Shown one piece after another: positions 8,373-17,714 of a stretch of 64,000 bases of DNA; positions within the stretch are counted from its first letter, which is position 1, and each line of letters begins with the position of its first letter. The DNA is taken from NCBI GenBank assembly GCA_937989665.1, contig CALKRN010000016.1:1-64000 (forward strand). Reading direction: 5' to 3'. The notes below the pieces were generated by a model, which saw nothing but the letters and a program-made list of their open reading frames with translations, made no database searches and was not told the origin of the DNA. A program made the position numbers and the translations under genes. The stretch comes from an uncultured Desulfomicrobiaceae bacterium (GTDB taxonomy: Bacteria; Desulfobacterota; Desulfovibrionia; Desulfovibrionales; Desulfomicrobiaceae).

Positions 8373-9575
8373 GTGTCTGGGCCAGCCCTCGTGGTGCAGC
8401 TGGCGCGCTTTGGCGATATCCTCCAAACGGTGCGGCTCATGGCGAGTCTTGGGCCCAAGGCGGTGCTCCTGGTGGATGAGGGGCTGACCACCTTGGCCCG
8501 TCTCGCCTATCCCCAGGTCCAGGTCCGGGGATTGCCGGTGCACGGCAAAGTAGGGGGGCAGTGGCAACGCTGGCAGGAGACCATTGCCGGGCTGCAAACC
8601 CTGAATCCAGAGGCAGTCTATCTGCTCAACTATTCGGGATTGTCCGCCGCCCTGGCGGCAGCCTTTGCAGAGGATCGACACCGGGGCTATGCGGTTTGGG
8701 GCGGCAGTTTGCGGGTGCCGCCGTGGCTTGCCCTGGCCATCCGCTGGGCTGCGCGGCGACGCCAAGCAGGACTCAATCTTGTGGACGTCTGGGGGCTGCT
8801 GGCCCCTCGGCCAACGGTACCTGCAGCTGTCCATCCGCCGGCCCGCGCCCAAGGTTCAATACTGGGGGTGGTACTGGCTGGCCAGAATCCACGACGCTCC
8901 CTGCCCGTGCCGGTGCTAGCGGCGTGGATGGGGGCCGCCCTCCACCGCTTGGGTGGCACAACGGCGGTGCTGCTCGGTGCCCCTGGCCAAGAACGGCTCG
9001 CTGCTGAACTCCTGGCTGCGTTGCCGCCAGCCCTAGCTCGATCCACCCGCAACCTCGTGGGACGGACCTCGTGGCAAGAACTTTGGGAGACGGTGGCCGG
9101 GTGCGGTCTCGTCCTCTCGCCAGACACCGGCGTGGCGCATCTGGCGGCGCACGTGGGGGTGCCGGTGCTGGGCGCTTATCTGGCCTCGGCCTGGGTGCAT
9201 GAGACCGGCCCATACGGAGAAGGCCATGCCGTACTGCAGACTGTCCTTCCCTGTGCGCCGTGTTTGGAGACTGCACCCTGTACCACCCCCGGGGCATGTG
9301 TCCGGCCGCTGGCGCATCCTGCGACGCTGCGCTGGATCGCCCGAGAGGAAGGAGAGTTGCCAGAAGGGGTTGTGGCTTTGAAGAGCCAACTTGACGCCCT
9401 GGGGACGTGGTATGTGCCCGTGGCTGGAGAAGACCCCACGGCGGTTCTTCGGGCGAGCTTTCGTTCCCAAGTGGCTGCGCTGTGGGGGATGGCCGCGCCG
9501 CAAAGCGGTGCCGTGGAGTGGATGGAAGAACGGGACTGGATGCTGCCAGGCCGAAGGAGTGAGGAATATGGTTGA
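8373..9575 (+). CDS. Glycosyltransferase family 9 (heptosyltransferase-like)
   Basis: 400 residues from a GTG start 6 nt after the ParA stop. The N-terminus (ALVVQLARFGDILQT) and the C-terminal nucleotide-sugar segment SPDTGVAHLAAHVGVPVLG are hallmarks of the ADP-heptose:LPS heptosyltransferase family. Four cysteines cluster near residues 290-310 (CAPC ... C ... C), a feature of some family-9 enzymes in sulfate reducers. The C-terminal ~70 residues extend beyond the GT-B fold. It probably acts on cell-surface glycan (LPS or flagellar glycan) in the cytoplasm. It overlaps the next glycosyltransferase by 8 nt, so the two likely work in one pathway. Confidence 0.85.
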   Translation: MSGPALVVQLARFGDILQTVRLMASLGPKAVLLVDEGLTTLARLAYPQVQVRGLPVHGKVGGQWQRWQETIAGLQTLNPEAVYLLNYSGLSAALAAAFAEDRHRGYAVWGGSLRVPPWLALAIRWAARRRQAGLNLVDVWGLLAPRPTVPAAVHPPARAQGSILGVVLAGQNPRRSLPVPVLAAWMGAALHRLGGTTAVLLGAPGQERLAAELLAALPPALARSTRNLVGRTSWQELWETVAGCGLVLSPDTGVAHLAAHVGVPVLGAYLASAWVHETGPYGEGHAVLQTVLPCAPCLETAPCTTPGACVRPLAHPATLRWIAREEGELPEGVVALKSQLDALGTWYVPVAGEDPTAVLRASFRSQVAALWGMAAPQSGAVEWMEERDWMLPGRRSEEYG

Positions 9576-10845
9576 GGTGGGCGTGCGGCGGATTCTCGTT
9601 GTTTTACCGTTGTATGGAGGCTCGTTGCCTGTTGGTCGTAGCTGCGCCCGCGCGTTGGCGGCCTTGGGGCATGTGGTAGAGACCTTCGATGCCCCCCTCC
9701 TGTATCCTGCATTCCAGAATTTGCGCCACCTGCGCATTTCCCAAGCTGCGCTCGATGCCCTGGAGAACGGCTATCTCCAACTCGTCTCCCAGGCCATTTT
9801 GGCTCAAGTGGAACGCTTTGCCCCCCATCTTGTGCTCGCCGTGGCCCAAGCCCCGCTCTCCCGCCAGGCCCTGCGCGAGCTCTCCCGCCAAGGCATCCCC
9901 ACCGCCATGTGGTTTGTGGAAGACTATGCTGTGTTTACCTACTGGCAGGCCTTTGCCCCTGCCTACGATTTTTTCTTTACCATCCAGCGGGAGCCTTTTC
10001 TTTCGCGATTGGCCGCCATAGGCCAACAGCAGGCCTGGTATCTGCCGCTGGCAGCAGACCCTGCGGTCCATCGGCCGCTGGAACTCACCCCGGCGGAGCG
10101 CCGGATCTATGGAAGTGATGTGGCCTTCGTCGGGGCAGGATATCCCAATCGCCGCTTGGCCTTCCGGGCCTTTGCCGGGATGGATCTCCGCATTTGGGGC
10201 AATGACTGGGATGGCGAAGAAATCCTCGCCCCCTACCTGCAGCGGGGTGGGGCGCGCATCGACACCGAGGAGATCGTCAAGATTTTCTGTGCCACGCGGG
10301 TGAACCTCAACCTCCACTCCAGCGTGCGGCCCGACGTCACGGTGGCCGGTGGAGACTTCGTCAACCCCCGAACCTTTGAAATTGCAGCCTGCGGTGCCTT
10401 TCAAGTGGTGGATCAGCGTGCCTTGTTGCCAGAACTCTTTGCCGAAGAAGAACTGGCCGTGGTGGACAGCCTCGAGGCCATGGTGGCTGCCACCCACTAT
10501 TTTCTCCGCCACGAGGACGAACGCCAAGCCATGGCCAAGCGAGCACGGCAGCGGGTCCTGGCCGAGCATACCTACACCCGACGCATGGAGACCCTACTGC
10601 ACCTCGTAGGCAAGAGGCTTGGGTGGCGGGCAGAGACCCCGGCTATGGGGCATCTCGACCCAGAGCTTGCCGCGGCGGTGTCCGACCTTGCCAGACGCCT
10701 TGGTTTGCGCCAGGACGCCTCCTTCGACGACGTGGTGGCCGCGGTACGTGCCCGCCAGGGAACGTTGGACCCCATGGAAACCACAGTGCTTTTTCTCGAT
10801 GAATGGCGCCGGCAGTATGGCCGCGGCGCCCCGGCAGCAGCATAA
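9568..10845 (+). CDS. CgeB-like glycosyltransferase (GT-B, C-terminal GT1-4 fold)
   Basis: 425 residues. I start it at the ATG at 9568, with GAAGGAGTGAGGA before it, overlapping the preceding gene by 8 nt. The N-terminus (RILVVLPLYGGSLPVG) is a Rossmann strand-loop. The middle has MWFVEDYAVF, DVAFVGAGYPNRR and NLNLHSSVRPD, and the segment VNPRTFEIAACGAFQVVD contains the conserved nucleotide-sugar-binding E of CgeB/DUF3880-type transferases. A helical C-terminal ~70 residues follows. Proteins of this kind modify spore coats or flagellins in other bacteria; here I infer surface or flagellar glycan modification. The donor and acceptor are unknown. Confidence 0.82.
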   Translation: MVEVGVRRILVVLPLYGGSLPVGRSCARALAALGHVVETFDAPLLYPAFQNLRHLRISQAALDALENGYLQLVSQAILAQVERFAPHLVLAVAQAPLSRQALRELSRQGIPTAMWFVEDYAVFTYWQAFAPAYDFFFTIQREPFLSRLAAIGQQQAWYLPLAADPAVHRPLELTPAERRIYGSDVAFVGAGYPNRRLAFRAFAGMDLRIWGNDWDGEEILAPYLQRGGARIDTEEIVKIFCATRVNLNLHSSVRPDVTVAGGDFVNPRTFEIAACGAFQVVDQRALLPELFAEEELAVVDSLEAMVAATHYFLRHEDERQAMAKRARQRVLAEHTYTRRMETLLHLVGKRLGWRAETPAMGHLDPELAAAVSDLARRLGLRQDASFDDVVAAVRARQGTLDPMETTVLFLDEWRRQYGRGAPAAA

Positions 10846-10890
10846 CGCATGGCCGTCATGGCACGGCAGCATCCCGCGGAAGGAGGAGGT

Positions 10891-11544
10891 ATGCGCAAAC
10901 CCTGTTGTGGAATCGCCCCAGAAGGGGCTCCGTTTATCCTGCTTACGACCTTGGCCACAGTGGTCTTCGCCCTGGCGGGTTGGGAGGTGCTCAGCATCCT
11001 TGGTCTTGGCACCGTGGCCTTTGTACTCAACTTTTTCCGCGACCCCGAACGGGTGATCCCCCAAGAAGAGGGTATTGCTGTGGCCCCGGCTGACGGCACG
11101 GTGGTGCGCGTCGGGCCCTTGTTGGACCCGGCAAGTGGTGAGCTGCGCACCGCGGTGTGTATCTTCATGAACGTCTTCAACGTCCACGTGAACCGCGCCC
11201 CAGTGGCTGGGGTCGTGCGCCAGATGCGCTACATCCCTGGGGCATTTTTCAATGCCACCCTCGACAAGGCCTCCACAGATAACGAACGCCTCATTGTGGA
11301 GTTCGAGGATAGGGACGGAAACCGCTGGACCGTGGTGCCCATTGCCGGTCTCATTGCTCGACGTATCGTCCATTGGATCGCCCCAGGGGACCAATTGCCG
11401 CGGGGAGCACGTTTTGGCATGATCCGCTTTGGCTCGAGGGTTGACCTCTATCTGCCACCCGACTATGCACCTACCATCCAGGTGGGCGAGCGGACCGTGG
11501 CTGGCCAATCGGTGGTAGCCCGTAAGCGCATGGAGAGCAGGTGA
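10891..11544 (+). CDS. psd: Phosphatidylserine decarboxylase (short type)
   Basis: 217 residues, the short archaeal/plant-like type (PSD-B) that makes phosphatidylethanolamine. The start is the ATG at 10891 after GGAAGGAGGAGGT. N-terminal hydrophobic segments (residues 12-45) anchor it in the inner membrane. Family motifs are FFRDPERVIP, PADGTVV and FMNVFNVHVNRAPV. Self-cleavage should occur at G181-S182 (IRFGS), creating the pyruvoyl cofactor on the small alpha chain. It is followed by pssA, which makes its substrate. Confidence 0.95.
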   Translation: MRKPCCGIAPEGAPFILLTTLATVVFALAGWEVLSILGLGTVAFVLNFFRDPERVIPQEEGIAVAPADGTVVRVGPLLDPASGELRTAVCIFMNVFNVHVNRAPVAGVVRQMRYIPGAFFNATLDKASTDNERLIVEFEDRDGNRWTVVPIAGLIARRIVHWIAPGDQLPRGARFGMIRFGSRVDLYLPPDYAPTIQVGERTVAGQSVVARKRMESR

Positions 11545-11614
11545 ACGCCCCATGATGACGACACCAGCACCCATGCCAAAACGCTCTAACCCAAAGCGCA
11601 TGGAGAGCAGGTAA
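11524..11614 (+). repeat. Duplicated psd 3' end and 20-codon mini-ORF
   Basis: The last codons of psd (AAGCGCATGGAGAGCAGGT, 11524 on) recur 70 bp later at 11594-11612. In the second copy the same six residues KRMESR end a mini-ORF running from an ATG at 11552 to a TAA at 11612-11614 (20 residues, MMTTPAPMPKRSN followed by the repeat). No good ribosome site precedes it. The arrangement looks like a local duplication of the gene end rather than a functional peptide. Confidence 0.6.
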
Positions 11615-11685
11615 AGCGCCCAGTATCACGGGGAGCTGCCAAAGGATGAGCCTTGGTATGCCCGCAACCGCAGCCAGGAACCAAC

Positions 11686-12444
11686 ATGGATTACGCCAAA
11701 CCCAAGCACCGCGGCTACTACCTGTTGCCCAACATGATGACCATGGCCAGCCTGTTTGTGGGGTTTGTGGGCATGCTGTGGTCGCTGGAGGGACGGTTCG
11801 AAATGGCGGCGGTGGCCATTATGGCGAGCTGTCTCTTTGATGGTCTGGACGGCAAGTTGGCTCGCCTCACCAATGCAACTTCGGACTTTGGGGTGCAGCT
11901 CGACTCCCTGGCCGATCTCGTAGCCTTTGGTGTTGCCCCAGCCTTGCTTGCCTACCAATGGCACCTCCATGCCTTTGGTCGCCTGGGAATAGTGGCGGCT
12001 TTTCTCCTCATCGCCTGCGGCGCTCTGCGTTTGGCGCGTTTCAACGTCCAGAGCGGAAAGATCAGCAAGAAGTTCTTTATCGGGCTGCCCATTCCGGCAG
12101 CAGCTTGTCTCGTGGCTGCCTTTGTCCTCTTTGCCCACCATGTGGACATTGCCTCAACCCCCCTGGCCGCCCATGTCCTGCTTGTTTTGTCCTTGGCGGT
12201 TTCTCTCCTCATGGTGAGCGCGGTGCGCTACTTTTCCTTCAAAGAGGTGGAAGCCCTGCGGACCCACCGCTTTAGCACCACAGTCACCGCATTGCTCCTG
12301 TGTGCCCTCATCGCTTCAGAACCCAAATTGCTCCTCTTTCTCTTTGGCATGGGTTATCTTCTCTCCGGCCTTCTCTATTCCTTTGTCCTGCTTCCGCTGC
12401 GTCGGCGCAGCCTCCTCCTACGGGACGTCCCCCGCGTCTCGTAA
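11686..12444 (+). CDS. pssA: CDP-diacylglycerol-serine O-phosphatidyltransferase
   Basis: 252-residue integral membrane enzyme that joins CDP-diacylglycerol and serine to give phosphatidylserine, the substrate of Psd upstream. The CDP-alcohol phosphotransferase motif DGxxAR-x8-Gxxx-D-xxx-D is present: DGKLARL followed by FGVQLDSLAD. About eight hydrophobic segments are visible. The start is the ATG at 11686 (MDYAKPKHRGYYLLPN) with AGGA upstream; an earlier in-frame GTG has no ribosome site. Gene order psd-pssA is common in Desulfovibrionales and other proteobacteria. Confidence 0.95.
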   Translation: MDYAKPKHRGYYLLPNMMTMASLFVGFVGMLWSLEGRFEMAAVAIMASCLFDGLDGKLARLTNATSDFGVQLDSLADLVAFGVAPALLAYQWHLHAFGRLGIVAAFLLIACGALRLARFNVQSGKISKKFFIGLPIPAAACLVAAFVLFAHHVDIASTPLAAHVLLVLSLAVSLLMVSAVRYFSFKEVEALRTHRFSTTVTALLLCALIASEPKLLLFLFGMGYLLSGLLYSFVLLPLRRRSLLLRDVPRVS

Positions 12445-12550
12445 CTTCTTCCCTCTTTTCGCTTTCGGTTGGTGGAACCCCCCAAAAATGCACCCCAGGT
12501 ACCGGGTGCCGTTGGTTATGTGCAACTTCAACAACACTAAGGAGACGACC

Positions 12551-14083
12551 ATGTCCCAACGGGTACTGATCTTCGATACGACCCTGCGTGATGGCGAACA
12601 GTCGCCAGGGGCGACGATGAACCGTGAAGAAAAACTCCGCCTCGCCCGTCAATTGGAATCTCTTGGCGTGGATATTATCGAAGCAGGCTTTCCTGCGGCC
12701 AGCCAGGGGGATTTCGAAGCCGTGCGCGACATTGCCCGCACCGTGCGTGGCTGCCAGATAGCCGCCCTCTGTCGCGCCATCCCCGCAGACATCGACCGGG
12801 CCTGGGATGCCGTGCGCGAGGGTGAACACGGCCGAATCCACACCTTTTTGGCCACTTCGGACATCCACATGGAGTACAAACTGCGCAAGACCCGGGAACA
12901 GGTCCTGGAAATGGTGGATGCCGCAGTACGCTATGCTGCTGCTAAAACCTCCAATGTGGAGTTTTCTGCTGAAGATGCCTCGCGCTCTGACCCCAATTTC
13001 CTTGTCCACGTCTTTACTCGGGCCATTGACGCGGGCGCTACTACCATCAATGTGCCGGATACAGTGGGTTATATCCAGCCGCAGGAATTTGCAGAACTGA
13101 TGCGCTTTCTTCTCGAGCGCATTCCCAATGCCCATAAGGCGGTCTTTTCTGTGCACTGCCATAACGACCTCGGTCTGGCCACGGCGAACACCTTAGCTGC
13201 CTTGCGGGCAGGCGCCCGGCAAGCGGAGGTGACCCTCGCTGGGATTGGCGAGCGCGCTGGCAACGCCGCCCTCGAAGAGGTCGTCATGGCTATGGAGGTG
13301 CGTAAGGACTTCTATGGGCTGGAAACGGGCATCGTGAAGGAGCAGATTTATCCCTCGACACGCCTGCTCTCCCTCATTATTGGCCAACCTATCCCGCCGT
13401 ACAAATCGATTATCGGTTCTAACGCCTTTGCCCACGAGTCCGGCATCCACCAAGACGGAGTCCTCAAGCACCGCCAGACTTACGAGATCATGACCCCAGA
13501 ATCGGTGGGACGCAGCGCGGAAGATATGGTCCTCGGCAAGCATTCGGGTCGGGCGGCCCTCAAAAGCCGGCTGGAGAACCTGGGCTATGCCCTGAGCGAA
13601 GAGCAGATCGACATCGTGTTTGCGGCCATGAAAAAGCTAGCGGATCGCAAAAAGGAGATTTTCATCGAAGACTTGGAGGCGGTTGTTCTGGATGAGATCT
13701 TCCGTATTCCAGACAAGTATCGGCTTGAGTACTTGAGCGCTATCAGCGGCAATATGGCCATTCCCAATGCGGTGGTGAAAATGTTTGTGGACAACGAAGA
13801 ACGCATTGTCTCGGATTTTGGGACTGGTCCGGTGGATGCGGTGTTCAACACCATCAGCAAGACAGTGGGCCGCAGCCCCCGGCTGGTACGGTATGCGGTC
13901 AATGCCATCACTGGGGGCACAGACGCGCAAGGAGAAGTTACTGTGCGTATCGAGGAAAACGGTAAATCAGCGGTGGGACGCGCTGCCGATGCCGATATCA
14001 TTGTGGCCAGCGCCAAGGCCTATATCAATGCCTTGAACCGGCTGGCCAAACGTGAGGAGGAAACTGTATGGGCCAGACTTTAG
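12551..14083 (+). CDS. leuA: 2-isopropylmalate synthase
   Basis: 510 residues. It condenses acetyl-CoA with 2-oxoisovalerate, the first committed step to leucine. The start is the ATG at 12551 after AAGGAGACGACC. It opens with the HMGL-like signature VLIFDTTLRDGEQSPG and has SVHCHNDLGLATANT for metal binding. The C-terminal ~120 residues form the regulatory LeuA domain expected to bind leucine. The length is typical for the bacterial enzyme. The 106-bp gap upstream contains no leucine-rich leader peptide, so attenuation of the enterobacterial kind is not indicated. It overlaps leuC by 16 nt. Confidence 0.97.
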   Translation: MSQRVLIFDTTLRDGEQSPGATMNREEKLRLARQLESLGVDIIEAGFPAASQGDFEAVRDIARTVRGCQIAALCRAIPADIDRAWDAVREGEHGRIHTFLATSDIHMEYKLRKTREQVLEMVDAAVRYAAAKTSNVEFSAEDASRSDPNFLVHVFTRAIDAGATTINVPDTVGYIQPQEFAELMRFLLERIPNAHKAVFSVHCHNDLGLATANTLAALRAGARQAEVTLAGIGERAGNAALEEVVMAMEVRKDFYGLETGIVKEQIYPSTRLLSLIIGQPIPPYKSIIGSNAFAHESGIHQDGVLKHRQTYEIMTPESVGRSAEDMVLGKHSGRAALKSRLENLGYALSEEQIDIVFAAMKKLADRKKEIFIEDLEAVVLDEIFRIPDKYRLEYLSAISGNMAIPNAVVKMFVDNEERIVSDFGTGPVDAVFNTISKTVGRSPRLVRYAVNAITGGTDAQGEVTVRIEENGKSAVGRAADADIIVASAKAYINALNRLAKREEETVWARL

Positions 14084-15333
14084 CCGAAAAGATACTTGAA
14101 CGGCACACGGATACGGCCGTGGATGGGCCAGGGCAGATTGTCCGCTGCCGAATCTCCCTGGCCTTGGCCAACGACATTACGGCCCCGCTGGCCATCAAGT
14201 CGCTGCGCGCCATGGGGGTAACGCGGGTTTTTGACCCGCAGCGGGTGGTCTTGGTATGCGATCATTTCACCCCCAACAAGGACATTGACTCTGCCGAGCA
14301 GGTGAAAACGGTGCGGGAGTTTGCCCGCCAGATGGGGATTGTCCATTACTATGAAGGCGGAGACGTGGGGGTGGAGCATGCCCTGCTGCCAGAGCTTGGC
14401 CTGGTAGGGCCAGGGGATGTAGTCGTGGGCGCAGACTCCCATACCTGTACCTATGGCGGCCTGGGGGCCTTTGCCACCGGGCTCGGGAGCACGGACGTGG
14501 CCGCGGCCATGGCCTTGGGCGAGACCTGGTTCAAGGTCCCGGCGACGATCCGCGTCGATATCACCGGCATGGTGCCCCCTTATGTCGGGGCGAAGGATTT
14601 TATTCTCGAGGTCATTGGCCGGATTGGCGTCGCCGGGGCGTTGTATCAGGCCCTGGAGTTTGCTGGCCCGGTGGTGGAGGCCATGAGTGTGGAGGGGCGG
14701 ATGACCATGGCCAATATGGCCATCGAGGCCGGGGCAAAGGCAGGGTTGTTTGCTGCGGACAGCGCTACCCTCGCCTACACCGAGGCCCACGGTCGCCAGG
14801 GAGATAGTCCCATCGCCCCAGATGCCGATGCTCAATATGCCCGGCGTCTTTCCATCGACGCCACAGGCATGAGCCCGCGGGTAGCTTGCCCCCATCTGCC
14901 CGAGAACGTTCGCCCCGTGGAGGAGGTGGCTGGGATACCGGTGGACCAAGTCGTTATTGGCTCGTGCACCAATGGCCGCATTGAGGACTTGCGCGCTGCC
15001 GCCCACGTGCTGCGGGGCCAGCGGGTGGCCAAAGGGGTGCGGCTTATCATCCTGCCGGCCTCGCCCAAGGCCTACCGCCAGGCCCTGGACGAGGGGCTTC
15101 TCGCCACCTTCCTTGATGCTGGCGCGGTCGTCGGACCGCCAACGTGTGGCCCGTGTTTGGGTGGGCACATGGGCATCTTGGCCGCAGGCGAGCGCTGCAT
15201 TGCCACCACCAACCGCAACTTCCGTGGCCGCATGGGGAGTCTGGATTCCGAAGTCTATTTGGCGAGCCCGGCCGTGGCGGCGGCGTCTGCCGTGGCCGGC
15301 ACCATTATCCACCCCGCCCAGGTGGCAGCATAA
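14068..15333 (+). CDS. leuC: 3-isopropylmalate dehydratase large subunit
   Basis: 421 residues, an aconitase-superfamily subunit that isomerises 2- to 3-isopropylmalate with LeuD. The three [4Fe-4S] ligands are C300 (IGSCTNGR), C360 and C363 (PTCGPCLGG), with the usual spacing. [18 protein letters not shown] is the substrate-side signature. The length of about 420 matches the prokaryotic HacA/LeuC2-type rather than the 466-residue enterobacterial type. It lies between leuA and leuD on one transcript. Confidence 0.96.
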   Translation: MGQTLAEKILERHTDTAVDGPGQIVRCRISLALANDITAPLAIKSLRAMGVTRVFDPQRVVLVCDHFTPNKDIDSAEQVKTVREFARQMGIVHYYEGGDVGVEHALLPELGLVGPGDVVVGADSHTCTYGGLGAFATGLGSTDVAAAMALGETWFKVPATIRVDITGMVPPYVGAKDFILEVIGRIGVAGALYQALEFAGPVVEAMSVEGRMTMANMAIEAGAKAGLFAADSATLAYTEAHGRQGDSPIAPDADAQYARRLSIDATGMSPRVACPHLPENVRPVEEVAGIPVDQVVIGSCTNGRIEDLRAAAHVLRGQRVAKGVRLIILPASPKAYRQALDEGLLATFLDAGAVVGPPTCGPCLGGHMGILAAGERCIATTNRNFRGRMGSLDSEVYLASPAVAAASAVAGTIIHPAQVAA

Positions 15334-15343
15334 GGAGAACGTC

Positions 15344-15844
15344 ATGGTTGTGACTGGCACCGTCCACCTCGTGGGCGATCATATCGATACCGATGCCATC
15401 ATCCCGGCGCGGTTTCTCGTGACCACTGACCCCCAGGAGCTCGGGAAGCACTGTATGGAAGGACTTACCCCGGGCTGGGTGCAACGTGTCCAGCGGGGGG
15501 ATATCCTGGTGGCCGGGGAAAATTTTGGCTGTGGCTCCTCTCGCGAGCACGCGCCGCTGGCCATTCTAGGCGCCGGCATCCCCGTCGTCTTGGCCAAGAG
15601 TTTCGCCCGCATCTTTTATCGCAATGGCTTCAACATGGGATTGCCCCTCCTCGAGCTGGGGGAGGCGGTGGACACCATTGCCGACGGGCATCGCCTCACG
15701 GTGGATGTGACCCAGGGCGTGGTGGAGAACCACAGCACCGGGGCACAGATCCATGTCCAGCCTGTGCCCGCCTTTATGCTGGAGATGCTCCAGGCGGGCG
15801 GTCTCGTGGGCTATGTGCGGCAGCGCCTGGGAGGTGGGGCATGA
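15344..15844 (+). CDS. leuD: 3-isopropylmalate dehydratase small subunit
   Basis: 166 residues, the swivel-domain partner of LeuC. The motif [14 protein letters not shown] at the N-terminus and [12 protein letters not shown] (substrate-binding) are diagnostic, and the short length fits the LeuC2/LeuD2 pair. The ATG at 15344 follows AAGGAGAACGTC. It overlaps leuB by 4 nt (ATGA). Confidence 0.96.
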   Translation: MVVTGTVHLVGDHIDTDAIIPARFLVTTDPQELGKHCMEGLTPGWVQRVQRGDILVAGENFGCGSSREHAPLAILGAGIPVVLAKSFARIFYRNGFNMGLPLLELGEAVDTIADGHRLTVDVTQGVVENHSTGAQIHVQPVPAFMLEMLQAGGLVGYVRQRLGGGA

Positions 15845-16923
15845 AGCTGTCTGTCTGCGTGCTCCCTGGCGATGGCATTGGGCCGGAGATTACGGCAGTG
15901 GCCGAAAAAGTCCTTCAGGCCGTTGCAGCCCGTTTTGGTCACACCGTGGAGCTTGCCCACGGGCTTATTGGCGGAGCGGCCATCGATGCCACGGGCACGC
16001 CCTTGCCCGAGGCCACGGTGGCGGCTTGTCGGCAAAGTGGGGCCGTTTTGTTGGGTGCCGTGGGTGGTCCCAAATGGGATGACCTGGAGCCAGCCTTGCG
16101 GCCAGAAAAAGGGTTGCTGGGCATCCGCAAGGCCCTTGGCCTTTTTGCCAATCTCCGGCCAGCGACCTTGTTCCCTGAATTGGCCGCAGCGTCCCTCCTG
16201 CGGCCGGATATCGCTGCCGCAGGGGTCGATGTCCTCGTGGTGCGGGAGCTGACTGGCGGCCTTTATTTTGGCGAGCCTCGAGGCGAGACCGTGGTGGACG
16301 GCGAGCGCGCGGCCTTTAACACGATGATCTACCGCGAAAAGGAGATCGCCCGCATCCTGCACGTGGCCTTTGCGGCGGCGCGGCAGCGGCGTAAACAGGT
16401 GTGCTCTGTCGACAAGGCCAACGTCCTTGAAGTCTCCCGGCTGTGGCGGGAGGTGGCCACCCGCGTGGCCCTGGAGTACCCCGACGTGGAGCTCACCCAC
16501 ATGTACGTCGATAACGCGGCCATGCAATTGGTGCGTGCCCCCCACCTCTTCGACGTCCTCGTCACCGAGAACCTCTTTGGGGATATCCTCTCCGATGAGG
16601 CCGCGGCCATTACGGGCAGCCTCGGCATGCTGCCGTCCGCCTCCCTTGGGGCCTCAAGTCCTGGCCTTTTTGAACCCATCCATGGTTCGGCCCCGGATAT
16701 CGCTGGGCAGGACGTGGCCAACCCATTGGCGACAGTCCTTTCCGTGGCCATGCTCCTGCGCCATGGTTTTGGCCTTGAGGCCGAGGCCGCGGCCGTGGAA
16801 AGGGCTGTGCGAATAGCCCTTCGTCAGGGGCTGCGCACCCGCGACATTGCCACGGAGGGAAGTACCGTGGTCGGGTGCACGGCCATGGGTGAAGCTGTTG
16901 TGGCAGCCCTTGCGGCTTGCTGA
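15841..16923 (+). CDS. leuB: 3-isopropylmalate dehydrogenase
   Basis: 360 residues, NAD-dependent oxidative decarboxylation of 3-isopropylmalate to 2-oxoisocaproate. It opens with [11 protein letters not shown] and has the isocitrate/isopropylmalate dehydrogenase metal-binding segment [17 protein letters not shown] and [13 protein letters not shown] for NAD binding. The length is standard. It is the last of the four leucine-pathway genes, which together convert 2-oxoisovalerate to 2-oxoisocaproate; the final transaminase is not in the window. Confidence 0.97.
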   Translation: MKLSVCVLPGDGIGPEITAVAEKVLQAVAARFGHTVELAHGLIGGAAIDATGTPLPEATVAACRQSGAVLLGAVGGPKWDDLEPALRPEKGLLGIRKALGLFANLRPATLFPELAAASLLRPDIAAAGVDVLVVRELTGGLYFGEPRGETVVDGERAAFNTMIYREKEIARILHVAFAAARQRRKQVCSVDKANVLEVSRLWREVATRVALEYPDVELTHMYVDNAAMQLVRAPHLFDVLVTENLFGDILSDEAAAITGSLGMLPSASLGASSPGLFEPIHGSAPDIAGQDVANPLATVLSVAMLLRHGFGLEAEAAAVERAVRIALRQGLRTRDIATEGSTVVGCTAMGEAVVAALAAC

Positions 16924-16941
16924 TGGCCCTGGAATGTGGAA

Positions 16942-16971
16942 AGGGCCTCTTTGCTTCGCCAAGGAGGCCCT
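16942..16971 (+). promoter_or_regulatory. Hairpin overlapping the ribosome site of the gene at 16972
   Basis: A perfect 8-bp inverted repeat (AGGGCCTC at 16942-16949, GAGGCCCT at 16964-16971) flanks a 14-nt loop. The right arm includes most of the AAGGAGG ribosome site and ends next to the ATG. There is no following T-run, so it is not a standard terminator. It could mask translation initiation or process the leuB 3' end. Confidence 0.5.
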
Positions 16972-17706
16972 ATGGATGACCATCTCCTGCGCCTGGGTCT
17001 GGCCCCCCATGTGGGCGATGCGGACCTGGCCCAGGCCTATGCGGATACTCCTGCCCCAGAAAAGGGAGTTGTTAAGAACGCGGTGGCCTTGGCCCATGCC
17101 CAATGGCGGGGCTGGGCCATCCCCACAGAGCGCGGGCTGCGCCTGGGGAGTGTTACCATGCATGAGGTGGCTCAGCCCATGGGCTATGCCCTCTTTTTGT
17201 ACCACCCCCAACGCTTCCCATTGCCCGCCTTGGCCGCAGCCCTCACCCTGGCGGTGGTGGCGCGAGTTGCGCATCTCGCCGTTGTCGCCCCGGGGCCCTG
17301 GGATCGGGCCTTGCTTTTTGCTTGTGATTTCCTCTCTGTGCCTTTGCTCTACCGCGCCGAGGACCTTGATCTTTCCCGCCTTCATGGCGCCTTGGCCGAG
17401 CACGCAGGACCTGGCCAAGTCGTGGACTTGGGTCTTGGGGGAGTTGCCACGCCGCTGGCCTTTGCACCCGAGGACTACGCGGTGGTGGACACCTTGCCCC
17501 CCTCCCCGCAGACTACGGCTTATGCCCGCATCCTGGGCCCCTTGCGCCATACCGATCCACGCTGCCGACCCCAGTGGTACCTTGCCTATGGGGACGACGC
17601 CGAGGTGCCAGCGCGCTATCGCCTGGCCGCCCGCCTCCTGGGTGGCTGGCCATGGGACCGACTCTCGCCCGAGGATTTTCTTCTGCGCACCACCAGCTTT
17701 GCCTGA
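16972..17706 (+). CDS. Unrecognised protein between leuB and the EF-G paralogue
   Basis: 244 residues from the ATG at 16972 with AAGGAGG. I do not recognise the family. The sequence is rich in Ala, Leu and Pro, has no signal peptide, and has a hydrophobic stretch (LAAALTLAVVARVAHLAVVAPG, about residues 80-101) that reads more like a buried helix-strand pair than a membrane helix. The phrases VVDLGLGG and AVVDTLPPS suggest further alpha/beta structure. Codon use and GC match the neighbours and the reading frame is open throughout, so it is probably a real gene. It lies in line with leuB and EF-G but no pathway link is evident. Confidence 0.7.
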   Translation: MDDHLLRLGLAPHVGDADLAQAYADTPAPEKGVVKNAVALAHAQWRGWAIPTERGLRLGSVTMHEVAQPMGYALFLYHPQRFPLPALAAALTLAVVARVAHLAVVAPGPWDRALLFACDFLSVPLLYRAEDLDLSRLHGALAEHAGPGQVVDLGLGGVATPLAFAPEDYAVVDTLPPSPQTTAYARILGPLRHTDPRCRPQWYLAYGDDAEVPARYRLAARLLGGWPWDRLSPEDFLLRTTSFA

Positions 17707-17714
17707 GGTTCGCT

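Noticed and set aside
7572-8852. A 426-codon minus-strand open frame opposite the ParA and glycosyltransferase genes
   Set aside because: Its sequence is the reverse reading of two motif-supported proteins and resembles nothing itself.
12445-12550. Leucine leader-peptide attenuator before leuA
   Set aside because: A short in-frame peptide (MHPRYRVPLV and on) contains only one leucine, and no terminator/antiterminator pair is evident.
12302-12550. Extended start of leuA inside pssA
   Set aside because: The ATG at 12551 has AAGGAG and gives the standard LeuA N-terminus; the extension is out-of-frame reading of pssA.
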